From: Devosia sp.
GTDB taxonomy: Bacteria; Pseudomonadota; Alphaproteobacteria; Rhizobiales; Devosiaceae
Assembly (NCBI RefSeq): GCF_028290625.1
Contig: NZ_JAQGJM010000024.1
Location: 62,001 to 126,000, forward strand
DNA: 64,000 nt
Direction: 5' to 3'
Made by a program: the position numbers and the translations under genes. The notes under the pieces are model-generated. The model was not told where the DNA came from, did not search any database, and saw only the letters and a program-made list of their open reading frames with translations. This document shows, in pieces, positions 19,542 through 28,346 of the stretch (the stretch's first letter is position 1; each line of letters starts with the position of its first letter).

Positions 19542-20429
19542 TCAGCCTTTGACCGAGCCGTCGGCCAGTCCGGCCACCATGAAGCGTTGCGCCACGAAGT
19601 AGAGGATCATCAGCGGCAGCGAGGAGATGACCGCGCCGGCCATCAACGGCCCCCAGGGCAGCACGTCGCTGGTGATGAGATAATTGAGCGCCAATGGCGC
19701 GGTGCGCTGGCTCTCCGAGGTGATCAGCACCAGCGCCAGCAGCAGCTCGTTCCACGCCCCGGTGAAGGTGAAGATGGCCACCGCCGCGATGCCCGGAGCC
19801 GACAACGGCAGCACGATGCGGAACAGCACGCCGATGCGGCTCAGCCCGTCGATCAGGCCCTGCTCCTCGACCTCGCGCGGCACGCCCTTGAAATAGCCCT
19901 GCAGCAGCCACGTCGACAGCGGCAGCGAGAAGGTCAGGTAGACCATGATGAGACCAAACAGCGAATTGCCGAGGCGCAATTGCGCCATGATGATCGACAG
20001 CGGAATGAACAGCAGCGAGCCGGGTGTCAGGTACGCAAACAGGATCAGCCGACCCACAAAGCCACGGAACCGGTAGCGGAAGCGCACCATGGAATAGGCG
20101 GCGAAGGAGGAGATGATCACCGAGATGATGGTGACGGTGAACGACACGATCAGGCTGTTGCGGATAGCAATCAGGAACTGCCCGTCGCTGAGCAGCTTGC
20201 TGTAATTGTCGAGCGTGAAGGTCTTGGGCCACAACGACGGCACGCGATAGATTTCGCGCGGCAGCTTGAGCGAGGTGATGATCATCCAATAGATCGGGAA
20301 CAGTACCAGCAATACGGCAATGGCAAGCGCCGCATAGCTCAACACACGGCCGATGAGGAACCGGCGGCGGAGGCGTTGGCCGGCCTTGCTCTTGGCGAGC
20401 GGGATAGTGGCGGTGAGCGTGGCCATCAA
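19542..20429 (-). CDS. Carbohydrate ABC transporter permease (MalG-like, CUT1)
   Basis: 295 residues. After a basic N-terminus come a first helix at about 30-55 (YAALAIAVLLVLFPIYWMIITSL), the LPREIYRVPSLWP periplasmic stretch, and the EAA loop EVEEQGLIDGLSRIGVLFRIVLPLSAPG. C-terminal sequence ADGSVKG is typical of MalG-type permeases. The ATG overlaps the TGA of the MalF-like gene. It forms the sugar channel with the permease at 20426. Confidence 0.93.
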   Translation of the reverse strand: MMATLTATIPLAKSKAGQRLRRRFLIGRVLSYAALAIAVLLVLFPIYWMIITSLKLPREIYRVPSLWPKTFTLDNYSKLLSDGQFLIAIRNSLIVSFTVTIISVIISSFAAYSMVRFRYRFRGFVGRLILFAYLTPGSLLFIPLSIIMAQLRLGNSLFGLIMVYLTFSLPLSTWLLQGYFKGVPREVEEQGLIDGLSRIGVLFRIVLPLSAPGIAAVAIFTFTGAWNELLLALVLITSESQRTAPLALNYLITSDVLPWGPLMAGAVISSLPLMILYFVAQRFMVAGLADGSVKG

Positions 20430-21346
20430 TCTTCGTCCCGCATCATCAGTGAGGTGGCGAAGATGACCAGGATTGCGAGGATGGGCAGCATGGCGACGGA
20501 CACCGCGGCCGCCTCCCCCACGCGCTGGGTCTGCATGCCGAAATAGGCCAGCACGGGGAACACCATGGTGGCGTCGGACGGCCCGCCCGCGGTCAGCAGC
20601 CAGACATGTTCGAAGCCATTGGCGGTCCAGATCGACGACAGCAGCGTCGTGACGATCACCACCTGGCGAATGCCCGGAACGGTCACGACCCAGAACCGTT
20701 TCCAGGCATTGGCGCCATCGATATGGGCTGCCTCATAGAGGTCCTTGGGCACCGATTGCAGGGCCGCCAGGATCGAGATGAACCAGAACGGAAAGCCGCG
20801 CCATACCGAGGCGGCGATAACCGAGCCCATGGCGGTCTGCCGCTGGCCCAGCCAATCGACGACGTGGGGGTAAATGCCCGTGCCGGTCAGCACCAGATTA
20901 ATGCCGCCGCCGATCGGCTGGTACAGCACGCGCCAGGTCAGGAAAGCGACGAAGGCCGGCATGGCCCAGGGCAGCATGAGGAAAGAGCGGAATATGCCCC
21001 GGCCGGGAATGGCCTGATGCACCAGCAGAGCCAGTCCGAGGCCGATCAGCAGCTTGAGCCCATCCGACACCAAGACGATGATCACCGTGTTCCAGATCGC
21101 GGCGGTAAAGGTCGCGGATTTCGAGAGGTAGACGAAATTCGCGAAGCCGATGAACTTGCCGACGCTGCCCACCACCTGGTCGGTGAACGACACATAGATG
21201 GCGAAGAAAAACGGATAGGCCACGAGCCCGATGATCAGCAGCACCACCGGTGCCACCAGCGCATAGGCAAACAGCTTTGCACGCACACCGGTCGGCAGGC
21301 GCCGCCGGCGTGATGGTCTGGTTGATGGGTCTGCGGCTAACGACAT
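20426..21346 (-). CDS. Sugar ABC transporter permease (MalF/UgpA-like, CUT1)
   Basis: 306 residues, ATG start at 21346. It has a proline/arginine-rich cytoplasmic N-terminus, a first helix near 28-50 (YALVAPVVLLIIGLVAYPFFFAIYVSF), PWAMPAFVAFLTWRVLY, and the EAA loop DLYEAAHIDGANAWKRFWVVTVPG. It is preceded by a stem-loop that separates it from the binding-protein gene. No ATPase (MsmK/UgpC type) gene is in this operon, so it must borrow one encoded elsewhere. Confidence 0.93.
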   Translation of the reverse strand: MSLAADPSTRPSRRRRLPTGVRAKLFAYALVAPVVLLIIGLVAYPFFFAIYVSFTDQVVGSVGKFIGFANFVYLSKSATFTAAIWNTVIIVLVSDGLKLLIGLGLALLVHQAIPGRGIFRSFLMLPWAMPAFVAFLTWRVLYQPIGGGINLVLTGTGIYPHVVDWLGQRQTAMGSVIAASVWRGFPFWFISILAALQSVPKDLYEAAHIDGANAWKRFWVVTVPGIRQVVIVTTLLSSIWTANGFEHVWLLTAGGPSDATMVFPVLAYFGMQTQRVGEAAAVSVAMLPILAILVIFATSLMMRDED

Positions 21347-21364
21347 GGTCTATCCCGATAGAGA

Positions 21365-21391
21365 ACCCCGGAGGGCCGAGCCCCCCGAGGT
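21365..21391 (-). terminator. Stem-loop between sugar binding-protein and permease genes
   Basis: ACCTCGGGGGG and CCCTCCGGGGT (minus strand) form an 11-bp stem with two G-T pairs and a CTCGG loop, 17 bases past the binding-protein stop. There is no T-run. It probably stabilises the upstream mRNA or partly terminates transcription. Confidence 0.6.
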
Positions 21392-21408
21392 CGAATAAAT
21401 CTGGCGGG

Positions 21409-22731
21409 TCAGTACTTGTCGTAGATGATCTGGCCCTGGGTCTGGGCTTCGTCCATCGCCTTGTCGAAATCCCAGCCGTCGACGACGACGCGCTGGCACA
21501 TCTTGGGGATGATGAAGTTGGACGACAGGTCGGCCCAAGCGGCGTTGTAGACATCCGGATAGGCTGGAGCCGTGCCCGCCTTGGCGAGATTCAATAGGCC
21601 GGCAAGGATCGGGTTGGTGCCGTCGAAGGCACTCAACTGTTCCTGGTTCTTCAGCACCGGGCCATAGATCGCCACATTGAAATAGGCGTTCATGAATTCG
21701 GGCTGCGCCAGGTGTTCCAGCAACGCCTTGGCCTCATCCTGTGCACCACTATTCTTGGTGATCGCGCGGGTTTGCGGGGTGATCGGCGAGATGGTGCCCT
21801 TGGGTCCGGCGGGCAGCGGCGAGAAGGCGCTGCCGTCGTATAGCTCCGGATCATCCTTCTTGGCGGCGATGCCGACCGAGCCGGTGTTAGCGATGAAGGC
21901 GGCCTGCCCCGAAAGATAGGCCTGATTGTCGCCGGCGCCGTCCCAGGTGGTGTTGCCGGGCGGGAAGATGCCCTTGTCCCAAGCGTCCTTGAGCCAGGTC
22001 AGGTAAGTGCGGGTTTCCTCGGACTTGATGGTGACCTTTTTGCCCGCGTCATCGGCGATACGGCCGCCATAGGACTGCAGTACGTTGACCTGCACGTTGG
22101 CGTCGCCAACGTTGGACAGCGCCAGACCAAGGCCGGAAACCGGAGATTTATTGACCGCAACGGCCTGCGCCACCAGCTCGTCCCAAGTCTTGGGCGCGTC
22201 GGTGAAGCCTGCCGGCTCCAGCAGATCCTTGCGGCGGAGCAGAAGGTTGCCATTGACGCCAAAGGGTATGCCAGTTCGCCCGCCTGCATCGGCGGTGGTA
22301 TCGGTGGCGCGATCGGTGCCTTCGAACCAGCCGCCCTGCGCGTCGCCGATCTTCTTGTAGAGATCGTCGAGCGTGATGAACTGATCCTGGCGCGACAGCA
22401 ACAGCAACAAATCCAGCCCGAGATCGAGGGCATCGGGCATGGTGTTGGACGATACCGCAGCCGAGACCTTCTGCACGGTTTCGTTCTGGTTGATCATCAC
22501 CACTTCGGTGGCGACGCCATTAGCGGCGCCCCAGGCGTTGATGGTGTCGGTCAAAAGCTTGTTGGCGTCATCGGAAAAAATCAGGCCGCCCCAATAGGTC
22601 AGCTTCTTGCTTTGCGCGATGGCCGGCATAGGAAAACTGCCCACGGCGGCGATGGCGAGGCTGCTGGCGGCGGTGCCGAGCACCCGGCGGCGCGTCCATC
22701 CACGCGCAGCACTAATAGGCTTGTCGTTCAT
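21409..22731 (-). CDS. Family-1 extracellular sugar-binding protein with Tat-type signal
   Basis: 440 residues from the ATG at 22731, chosen because GGGAGGAAG lies just upstream and MNDKPISAARGWTRRRVLG begins a twin-arginine signal (RR at about 14-16, cleavage near AIAQ, 40). The mature protein is SBP_bac_1-like: WGGLIFSDDANKLL, NTMPDALDLGLD, AAFIANTGSVGI and SPLPAGPKGT. It is the first gene of the operon 22731 to 12019. Export through Tat suggests folding before export. The sugar is unknown but should feed the downstream aldonate dehydratases. Confidence 0.92.
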   Translation of the reverse strand: MNDKPISAARGWTRRRVLGTAASSLAIAAVGSFPMPAIAQSKKLTYWGGLIFSDDANKLLTDTINAWGAANGVATEVVMINQNETVQKVSAAVSSNTMPDALDLGLDLLLLLSRQDQFITLDDLYKKIGDAQGGWFEGTDRATDTTADAGGRTGIPFGVNGNLLLRRKDLLEPAGFTDAPKTWDELVAQAVAVNKSPVSGLGLALSNVGDANVQVNVLQSYGGRIADDAGKKVTIKSEETRTYLTWLKDAWDKGIFPPGNTTWDGAGDNQAYLSGQAAFIANTGSVGIAAKKDDPELYDGSAFSPLPAGPKGTISPITPQTRAITKNSGAQDEAKALLEHLAQPEFMNAYFNVAIYGPVLKNQEQLSAFDGTNPILAGLLNLAKAGTAPAYPDVYNAAWADLSSNFIIPKMCQRVVVDGWDFDKAMDEAQTQGQIIYDKY

Positions 22732-22965
22732 GAAAATCTTCCTCCCACCCCGGCTGGCGCCTTTGCGGCTGCTCAGCAAGACCATCCAGAAGCTGTCGCT
22801 GCGGCGGCAGGCGACCATCCGGCGATGACTGCGACCCTCCTCCGGGCCCGACGCGCTCTACTTAAATATATTTCAACGCGTCTAGAAAATGTTAGAGCCG
22901 TGTCGTAAGAGCTGTCAACGGCTTATCGCGTCAGAATTACCGATAATCTTCATTGGGGGCATGCA
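22732..22965. promoter_or_regulatory. Divergent control region of sugar operon and GntR gene
   Basis: This 234-base spacer separates the divergent sugar-ABC operon and the GntR gene. Its middle is AT-rich, with the palindrome AAATATATTT at 22864-22873. GCTCTA (around 22855) and TAGAGC (around 22888) form an outer inverted repeat around it. I could not assign -35/-10 boxes confidently. Confidence 0.4.
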
Positions 22966-23616
22966 GTGGGTCAGGGGATCGACAATCCCGGCTATCTGGC
23001 GTTCGTCGAGGCGCTGCTCGACGGACGGCTTAAGCTTGGGCAAACCCTCACGCAGGAGGAAATCTGCGACATACTCGGCATTTCGCTGTCGCCATTCCGC
23101 GAAACCACGACCCTGCTCGAGGCGGAGGGCCTCGTCACCGTGCGCCGCCGCATCGGGCTGACCATCTTTTACCCGGACGTCAAATTCGTCGGCAACACCT
23201 TCCAGCTTCGCGGCATCCTGGAGCGCGAGGGCCTGTCCAAATTTGCCCGCTCGGTGGGCAAGTCCTGGCTGTCCAAGACGCGCGCCGACCATGACGCGAT
23301 CATCAATTTTGTGGAAACGGTCGCCGACCCGGCGGTCTATCGGGAACCGGTCCGGCAACTGGAATGGGCGTTTCACAACAGCTTCATCGCCGCGTTCGAA
23401 AATCAGCAGATCGCGGTGATCTACGAGCGGCTGCACCAGAAAATGTACCTGATACGATTGGTCAATCTGGAATCGGTGGACCCCACCAATACGATCAAGT
23501 CGATGCGCGAACATGTCGCCGTCATCGAGGCTCTGGAGCGACGCGACGCCCAGGGCGCCGTCGACGCGCTGGACAACCATCTGCGCGGCGTCCTCCATCG
23601 CACTCTCACCACCTGA
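22966..23616 (+). CDS. GntR-family (FCD) transcriptional regulator of the sugar-acid operon
   Basis: 216 residues, GTG start. The winged helix lies at about 8-68 (TQEEICDILGISLSPFRETTTLLEAEGLV) and an FCD domain follows with the canonical EHVAVIEALERRDAQGAVDALDNHL helix, which carries metal- and effector-binding His residues. It is slightly shorter than average at the N-terminus. Divergent placement next to the sugar-acid operon makes it the likely local repressor, with an aldonate or KDG-type acid as effector; that is inference from the family (UxuR and ExuR are relatives). Confidence 0.88.
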   Translation: MGQGIDNPGYLAFVEALLDGRLKLGQTLTQEEICDILGISLSPFRETTTLLEAEGLVTVRRRIGLTIFYPDVKFVGNTFQLRGILEREGLSKFARSVGKSWLSKTRADHDAIINFVETVADPAVYREPVRQLEWAFHNSFIAAFENQQIAVIYERLHQKMYLIRLVNLESVDPTNTIKSMREHVAVIEALERRDAQGAVDALDNHLRGVLHRTLTT

Positions 23617-23900
23617 GGCACATCCAAAGCCCGACAATACCGGCCTTTCCGCAATGCCGACTTGGCCGGCGCGACCGCGCGATATTCTGCCAATATGTCT
23701 CATTGGTATTTGCATCGACCAGTACGGGGCGGTCCGATTGACAGTGACGTCGGGTACTCCGACTATCCGCTCGTTGATCGCCCGCAGGCACAACAAGCAA
23801 CTCCCGAGCAACGGCGAAACGTCCACTTGTGGGCGCCGTTACGGCTGACCCAGCGGGCAGGCCGGCTAGGGAATGTGGCGGTATAAAAAGGACCACAACC

Positions 23901-25625
23901 ATGACTTTGAAGATTTCAGCAGCACGCCGTGCGGCGCTGGCTGGCGCTTACGCGTCAGTTCTGCTCGCCGGCGTAGCGGCCATGCCGGCAGTCTATGCAG
24001 CCGAAGTAACGGGCGATCGCATCGTCAAGGCCGATAGCGAGCCGCAGAACTGGTTGACCAACAACCGCGACTATACCGCCCAGCGGTTTTCCCCGCTCGA
24101 CACCATCAACAAAACCAATGCCAGCGGCCTCAAGCTGCTCTACTCGGTGGCGCTGAACAACCTGGTTCCCAACTATACGGAATCGACGCCCCTGGCCGAG
24201 GACGGCTTCCTCTACCTCACAGATACCTGGGGCGTGGTCTACAAGATCGACGCCACCTCGGGTGATGTGGGCCGCATCGTCTGGAGCATGGATCCGGGCC
24301 AGGAAAAGGCCTCGCAGGCCAATCGCGGCGTGGCTTTGGCTGGCGATTTCGTCATCTCCGTCGCCAATGGCCCTGCCCGCCTGATCGCCTCCAGCAAGGA
24401 GACCGGCGAAGTCATGTGGGAAAAAGACGTGACCGGCGATACGCCGCGCGTCGAGCTGACCGGCGCACCCCTGCTGGTCAACGGCAAGATTCTGGTCGGC
24501 GCGGCCGGCGGCGATGCGGGCACCCGCACATGGCTGGCGGCGTATGACGTGGCGACCGGCGACGAGATCTGGAAGAAGTACAATATTCCGGCACCGGGCG
24601 AGCCGGGTTCGGAAACCTGGACCGACGGCAACAATGCCTGGGAAACCGGCGGTGGCGCCATGTACACGACGGGCAGCTACGATCCGGCCAAGAACCAGCT
24701 CTATTGGGGCACCGGCAACCCTGTCCCGCCCTATGATCCGAGCGTGCGCGCCGGCGATAACCTCTTCACCAACAGCGTGCTGTCGCGCAATCCCGATACC
24801 GGGGACATGAACTGGTACTTCCAGTACACGCCCAATGACGCCTGGGACTATGACGAGTCGGGTACCCACATCCTGTTTACCAGCGGCGACCAGACCCTGA
24901 TCACCCATTCGGGCCGCAACGGCTTCCTCTACACCTTTGAGGCCGATAACGGGCTGTTCCTCAAGGCCGAGCCCTATGCCGAAGGCATCAACTGGACCAA
25001 GGGCATCGATCCCAAGACCGGCAAGCCGCTGGAATATGACTCGGCACAACAGTTGCAGACCTATTCGGTGGAAACCCACCGTACGGCCGACGAGCCCACC
25101 AAGCGCGCCTGCCCGGCCAATGTCGGCGGCAACAACTTCTGGCCCTCGACCCTGAGCCGCAAGACCAACCTGATCTACATTCCGGCGATCACCGGTTGCG
25201 TCGAATACACCACCGATCCGGCCAAGCACACGGTCGAGCTGGGCTTTGGCGGCGGCGGCTATGTGGTCAACGAACGTCTCGAAAGCGAGCTGATCGCCGC
25301 CGACCCGGTGAGCGGCGAGATCAAGAAGCGCGTCCAGCTCAAGTACCCGAACTATTCGGGCGCCCTGAGCACGGCCGGTGGCCTGGTATTCACCGCCCTG
25401 ATGGACGGCACGCTGATCGCCTTCGATGACGAGACGCTGGATGAAGTGTGGAAGATCAATGTCGGCGTCGGCTTCACCGCACCGCCGATGACCTTCGCGG
25501 TCGGCGACAAGCAGTATATTGCCATCGCTTCGGGCCTGTCCGGCTCGGCGCGCGGCAAGCTGCGCATGACCCCCGAACTGGCCGAACAGCGCAACTCCGC
25601 CATGCTGTTCGTGTTCGGTCTCTAG
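23901..25625 (+). CDS. PQQ-dependent alcohol dehydrogenase with lanthanide-type Asp
   Basis: 574 residues from the ATG at 23901, after AAAAAGGA; a Sec signal ends near AAE (34). The eight-bladed quinoprotein fold is clear: NWLTNNRDYTAQRFSPLDTIN, LTGAPLLVNGKILVG, GGAMYTTGSYDP, YWGTGNP and the TPNDAWDYDESG active site. Metal/PQQ residues by position are D205 (where methanol dehydrogenases have Glu), N273, catalytic D316 and an extra D318 two residues on, which marks lanthanide-dependent enzymes such as XoxF. The adjacent-cysteine (CC) disulfide typical of the family is absent. A cytochrome c gene follows. The substrate alcohol is unknown. Confidence 0.88.
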   Translation: MTLKISAARRAALAGAYASVLLAGVAAMPAVYAAEVTGDRIVKADSEPQNWLTNNRDYTAQRFSPLDTINKTNASGLKLLYSVALNNLVPNYTESTPLAEDGFLYLTDTWGVVYKIDATSGDVGRIVWSMDPGQEKASQANRGVALAGDFVISVANGPARLIASSKETGEVMWEKDVTGDTPRVELTGAPLLVNGKILVGAAGGDAGTRTWLAAYDVATGDEIWKKYNIPAPGEPGSETWTDGNNAWETGGGAMYTTGSYDPAKNQLYWGTGNPVPPYDPSVRAGDNLFTNSVLSRNPDTGDMNWYFQYTPNDAWDYDESGTHILFTSGDQTLITHSGRNGFLYTFEADNGLFLKAEPYAEGINWTKGIDPKTGKPLEYDSAQQLQTYSVETHRTADEPTKRACPANVGGNNFWPSTLSRKTNLIYIPAITGCVEYTTDPAKHTVELGFGGGGYVVNERLESELIAADPVSGEIKKRVQLKYPNYSGALSTAGGLVFTALMDGTLIAFDDETLDEVWKINVGVGFTAPPMTFAVGDKQYIAIASGLSGSARGKLRMTPELAEQRNSAMLFVFGL

Positions 25626-25632
25626 ACCAGAT

Positions 25633-25670
25633 GCGGGGCCGGGATTGCCTTGGTGCAGTTCCGGCCCCGC
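25633..25670. terminator. Bidirectional terminator-like hairpin
   Basis: GCGGGGCCGG (25633-25642) and CCGGCCCCGC (25661-25670) pair perfectly over 10 bp around an 18-base loop, between the stops of the convergent PQQ dehydrogenase and hypothetical genes. Confidence 0.65.
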
Positions 25671-25679
25671 CCCTGACGG

Positions 25680-26381
25680 TTACATCACATGCATTTCAAA
25701 CCGGACGCTGCTGTCGAACTGTCCTTCGGTGAACTGGCCGGTATGGGCGTCCACCTGCCGCTGGCCCGCACCACGCAGGTAGCGGGCGCTCACGGCATAA
25801 TCGATGCCATTAGCCTGCAGCGTGCAGTCCTGCTTGAGGAACACCCCGCTGACCGGCGTCTCGCCGCGCGCGGCGGGCAAGTCGACGCACGTCCAGTCGC
25901 CGCCCTGCGGACGGAACCGCGACAGCAGGAACGGCTCAAGGAAGCGCGCCTCGTCGCGGCTGACCGAGGTATCGCGCGGATCGCTGACCAGCCGCAGCCC
26001 TTCGACCACGCCCGCTTCGTTGATCAACACCGACATCACCACCGGCATGCCATAAACCTTGGTGCCGGACGCGGCGATCTGCACGTCGAGGTTGTTGGCC
26101 TTGGCCCAATATTCCAGCTCGTCGTCATAGCGGAAATACACCTCGCGCCAGCCGCTGGGTTCGGGCGTGCAGGTCATGAAATCGGCGAAACCCGCCAGCG
26201 GCAGGCTGGGCGGACCGCCATTGGAGCCGCAGGCAAAATCGGCAAAGCCATCGGGAATCGCCGCGATGGGTTGGCCGAGCTTGATCTTCCACACATCGGC
26301 AGCCGGCGGCGCCTCCGCAGCCATGGCCGGAGCGGCGGTCATCAAGGCGAGCAGCACAGCGCGCATGATCGGTCTAGGCAT
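25680..26381 (-). CDS. Hypothetical periplasmic protein with four cysteines
   Basis: 233 residues from the ATG at 26381, giving a Sec signal (MPRPIMRAVLLALMTAAPAMA). The mature protein has four cysteines in FACGSNGG, FMTCTPEP, DWTCVDLPA and KQDCTLQA, suggesting two disulfides, and no domain I can name. It lies opposite in direction between the PQQ dehydrogenase and the cytochrome c genes. Location suggests a periplasmic partner or assembly factor, but that is only context. Confidence 0.65.
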   Translation of the reverse strand: MPRPIMRAVLLALMTAAPAMAAEAPPAADVWKIKLGQPIAAIPDGFADFACGSNGGPPSLPLAGFADFMTCTPEPSGWREVYFRYDDELEYWAKANNLDVQIAASGTKVYGMPVVMSVLINEAGVVEGLRLVSDPRDTSVSRDEARFLEPFLLSRFRPQGGDWTCVDLPAARGETPVSGVFLKQDCTLQANGIDYAVSARYLRGAGQRQVDAHTGQFTEGQFDSSVRFEMHVM

Positions 26382-26506
26382 CGATCGCAATCCTTCATCG
26401 TGGAGCCATTCCGGCAGTCGGCGGTTGAACTCGCCAACCACTGTAACCGTCGCGCGGGCCACGAGAAGCAATTCACAATATTTCGTTTTTGAAAGGACCC
26501 ACCATC

Positions 26507-27025
26507 ATGACTACCCTATCCAGCAGGCTGCGCCCGGGTTCCCGTTTCATCCTCGCCGCGGCTGGCACGCTGACGGCGGCGGGCCTGGCACTCGCCTTCG
26601 CGACCCCGGCCGCCGCCCAGATGACCGGCGGTGAGCGCATCTATTTCGAAAAGGGCCAATGCAACCAGTGCCATGGCAAGGCCGGCAATGGCGTGGGCGA
26701 CGACCCGCGCGAAAACGGCGCCAATTTCCGCGAGAGCGGCCTCGACAAGGAGACCATGGTAATGATCATCTCCTGCGGCGTTCCCGGCACCAACATGCCC
26801 TATTTCGACAAGTTCTCGTACACCGACGACCGCTGCTACGGCATGACCAGCGAAGACGCCGGCACCGATAAGCCGCAGCAGCCGATCTCCACCTTCCTCG
26901 CCAAGCGCGATATCGACGCCGTCGCCGACTACATCCTCGAAACCTTCGTCGGCAAGGGCCCCGCGACCCCCGAGGAACTTGCGCCGTCGGCAGCACCTGC
27001 CGCCCCGCCCGAACCCGAGCATTGA
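26507..27025 (+). CDS. Class I cytochrome c, probable electron acceptor of the PQQ dehydrogenase
   Basis: 172 residues from the ATG at 26507, after a GAAAGGA ribosome site at 26491; an upstream TTG was rejected. The Sec signal ends near AAAQ (38). The heme site is CNQCH at 52-56 with a probable axial Met at 97 (GTNMPYF). Two further cysteines (IISCG, DDRCYG) could form a disulfide. The C-terminal tail is Pro/Ala/Glu-rich. It should shuttle electrons from the dehydrogenase encoded at 23901, as XoxG/PedF-type cytochromes do. Confidence 0.88.
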   Translation: MTTLSSRLRPGSRFILAAAGTLTAAGLALAFATPAAAQMTGGERIYFEKGQCNQCHGKAGNGVGDDPRENGANFRESGLDKETMVMIISCGVPGTNMPYFDKFSYTDDRCYGMTSEDAGTDKPQQPISTFLAKRDIDAVADYILETFVGKGPATPEELAPSAAPAAPPEPEH

Positions 27026-27774
27026 GCCAGTTCGTGCAACGGTTCGGCCTGATCGTCCTGCTCGCGCTTCTGAGCGGGCCGGTGGCGCTGGCGCAGGAGG
27101 CCGAACCCCCGGCATCCTGCCCCGGATGCAGCCTGCCGGAGGCGCAATACAAACGGCAAAACCTGGCCGGGGCCGACTTTTCCAAAGCGGTCCTGACCGG
27201 AGCGATCTTCCACCGCGCCGTGCTGACCGGCGCCGATTTTGCCGGCGCGAACCTCGCCGAGGCCAATCTCAACAAGACCAGCGCCACCCAGGCCGACTTC
27301 ACCGGGGCGGACCTGACCAATGTGCTGTTCTACGAATCCGATGGCGGCAAGGCCCATTTCGACCGCGCGATCATGCGCGGCGCCAAGATGCAGGGCGCGC
27401 GCGTATTCGGCGCCATCTTCGACGGCGCCGACATGAGCGAGGCTTTCCTCATGGGCACCCGGTTCGACGGTGCCAGCCTCAAGGGCACGGTGCTGGAGCG
27501 CTCCAACATGACCGATGCGGTGTTTTCGCAGGCCAACCTGGAGGGCGCGCGCCTCGCCAATAGCGGCCTGCTCAATGCACGGCTGCGCGGTACCAACCTG
27601 CGCAATGCCGACCTGTCCGGGGCCGACCTCTATCGCGCCGATCTCACCGATGCCGACCTGACCGGCGCCAACCTGTCGGGCGCCCGCCTAAGCCTGGCCC
27701 ACACCAATGGCGCCATCTTCGACGGCGCCGATCTCACCGGCACCTACATGCCCGACGGCTCGCTGCACGATTGA
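27022..27774 (+). CDS. Secreted pentapeptide-repeat protein
   Basis: 250 residues. The TTG start at 27022 overlaps the cytochrome stop (TTGA), implying coupling. A signal peptide (FGLIVLLALLSGPVALA) is followed by CPGC and then about 40 pentapeptides of the A(D/N)LXX type (GADFSKAVLTGAIF, NLRNADLSGADLYRADLTDADL), which fold as a right-handed quadrilateral beta helix. Most such proteins are cytoplasmic; export and coupling to a cytochrome are unusual. A role in the periplasmic redox module is inferred from position only. Confidence 0.82.
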   Translation: MSQFVQRFGLIVLLALLSGPVALAQEAEPPASCPGCSLPEAQYKRQNLAGADFSKAVLTGAIFHRAVLTGADFAGANLAEANLNKTSATQADFTGADLTNVLFYESDGGKAHFDRAIMRGAKMQGARVFGAIFDGADMSEAFLMGTRFDGASLKGTVLERSNMTDAVFSQANLEGARLANSGLLNARLRGTNLRNADLSGADLYRADLTDADLTGANLSGARLSLAHTNGAIFDGADLTGTYMPDGSLHD

Positions 27775-27824
27775 ACGCGACGGCCGGAGTGTCCCCACCC
27801 TGGCCGCCGCATGCATGGAACCGA

Positions 27825-28223
27825 TTAGTTGGCGTCTTCGGTTTCCGCGCCGTTATCCTGGCCTTCGTCACCGCCTTCGCTCTCGTCAGCGGCATCGGTG
27901 GACGATTTGGTGTCCTGGGACAGGGTTGCCGTTCCGGTCGTCGCGTCGACCACATAATTGGTCTCGGTGCCGTCCTTGGCGACGGCGGTGATCCGGTAGC
28001 CCGGCCCGCTCGCTTCCATATCGAGCGACAGCTCCACCACCTTGCCGCCAGATGCGGTCTCAACTGCAGCCACCGCATCGGCCGCCGCGATCTTGGTGGC
28101 GCTCAGCGCCTGCATCTCGGTGTCGTTGGGGGCGACCATATCGGCCTGGGCAAAGGCGGCCGTGACCGGTGCGCTCAAGACCAGAGCCAGGATGGCGGTG
28201 CTCGTCATCGTATTGAACTTCAT
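27825..28223 (-). CDS. PepSY-domain periplasmic protein
   Basis: 132 residues. A Sec signal ends near residue 25 (AFAQA), one PepSY-like unit spans about 45-105 (AVAAVETASGGKVVELSLDM...GYRITAVAKDG...NYVVDATTG), and the tail is strongly acidic (DESEGGDEGQD). Single PepSY proteins are often controlled by nearby two-component systems and act as envelope protease inhibitors or stress proteins. The response regulator and kinase at 30653-32666 are candidates for control. Confidence 0.75.
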   Translation of the reverse strand: MKFNTMTSTAILALVLSAPVTAAFAQADMVAPNDTEMQALSATKIAAADAVAAVETASGGKVVELSLDMEASGPGYRITAVAKDGTETNYVVDATTGTATLSQDTKSSTDAADESEGGDEGQDNGAETEDAN

Positions 28224-28346
28224 TCTCTCTCTCCGTTTGCGACGACGCGCCGTTGCGCCGTCGTGGGAGAGACTTAGGGACCGCGTCTTGCAGCGGCCTG
28301 TCGGCGGAGATACGGCTGCGTATAGCTTGCGGCCGAAATGGGGCGC

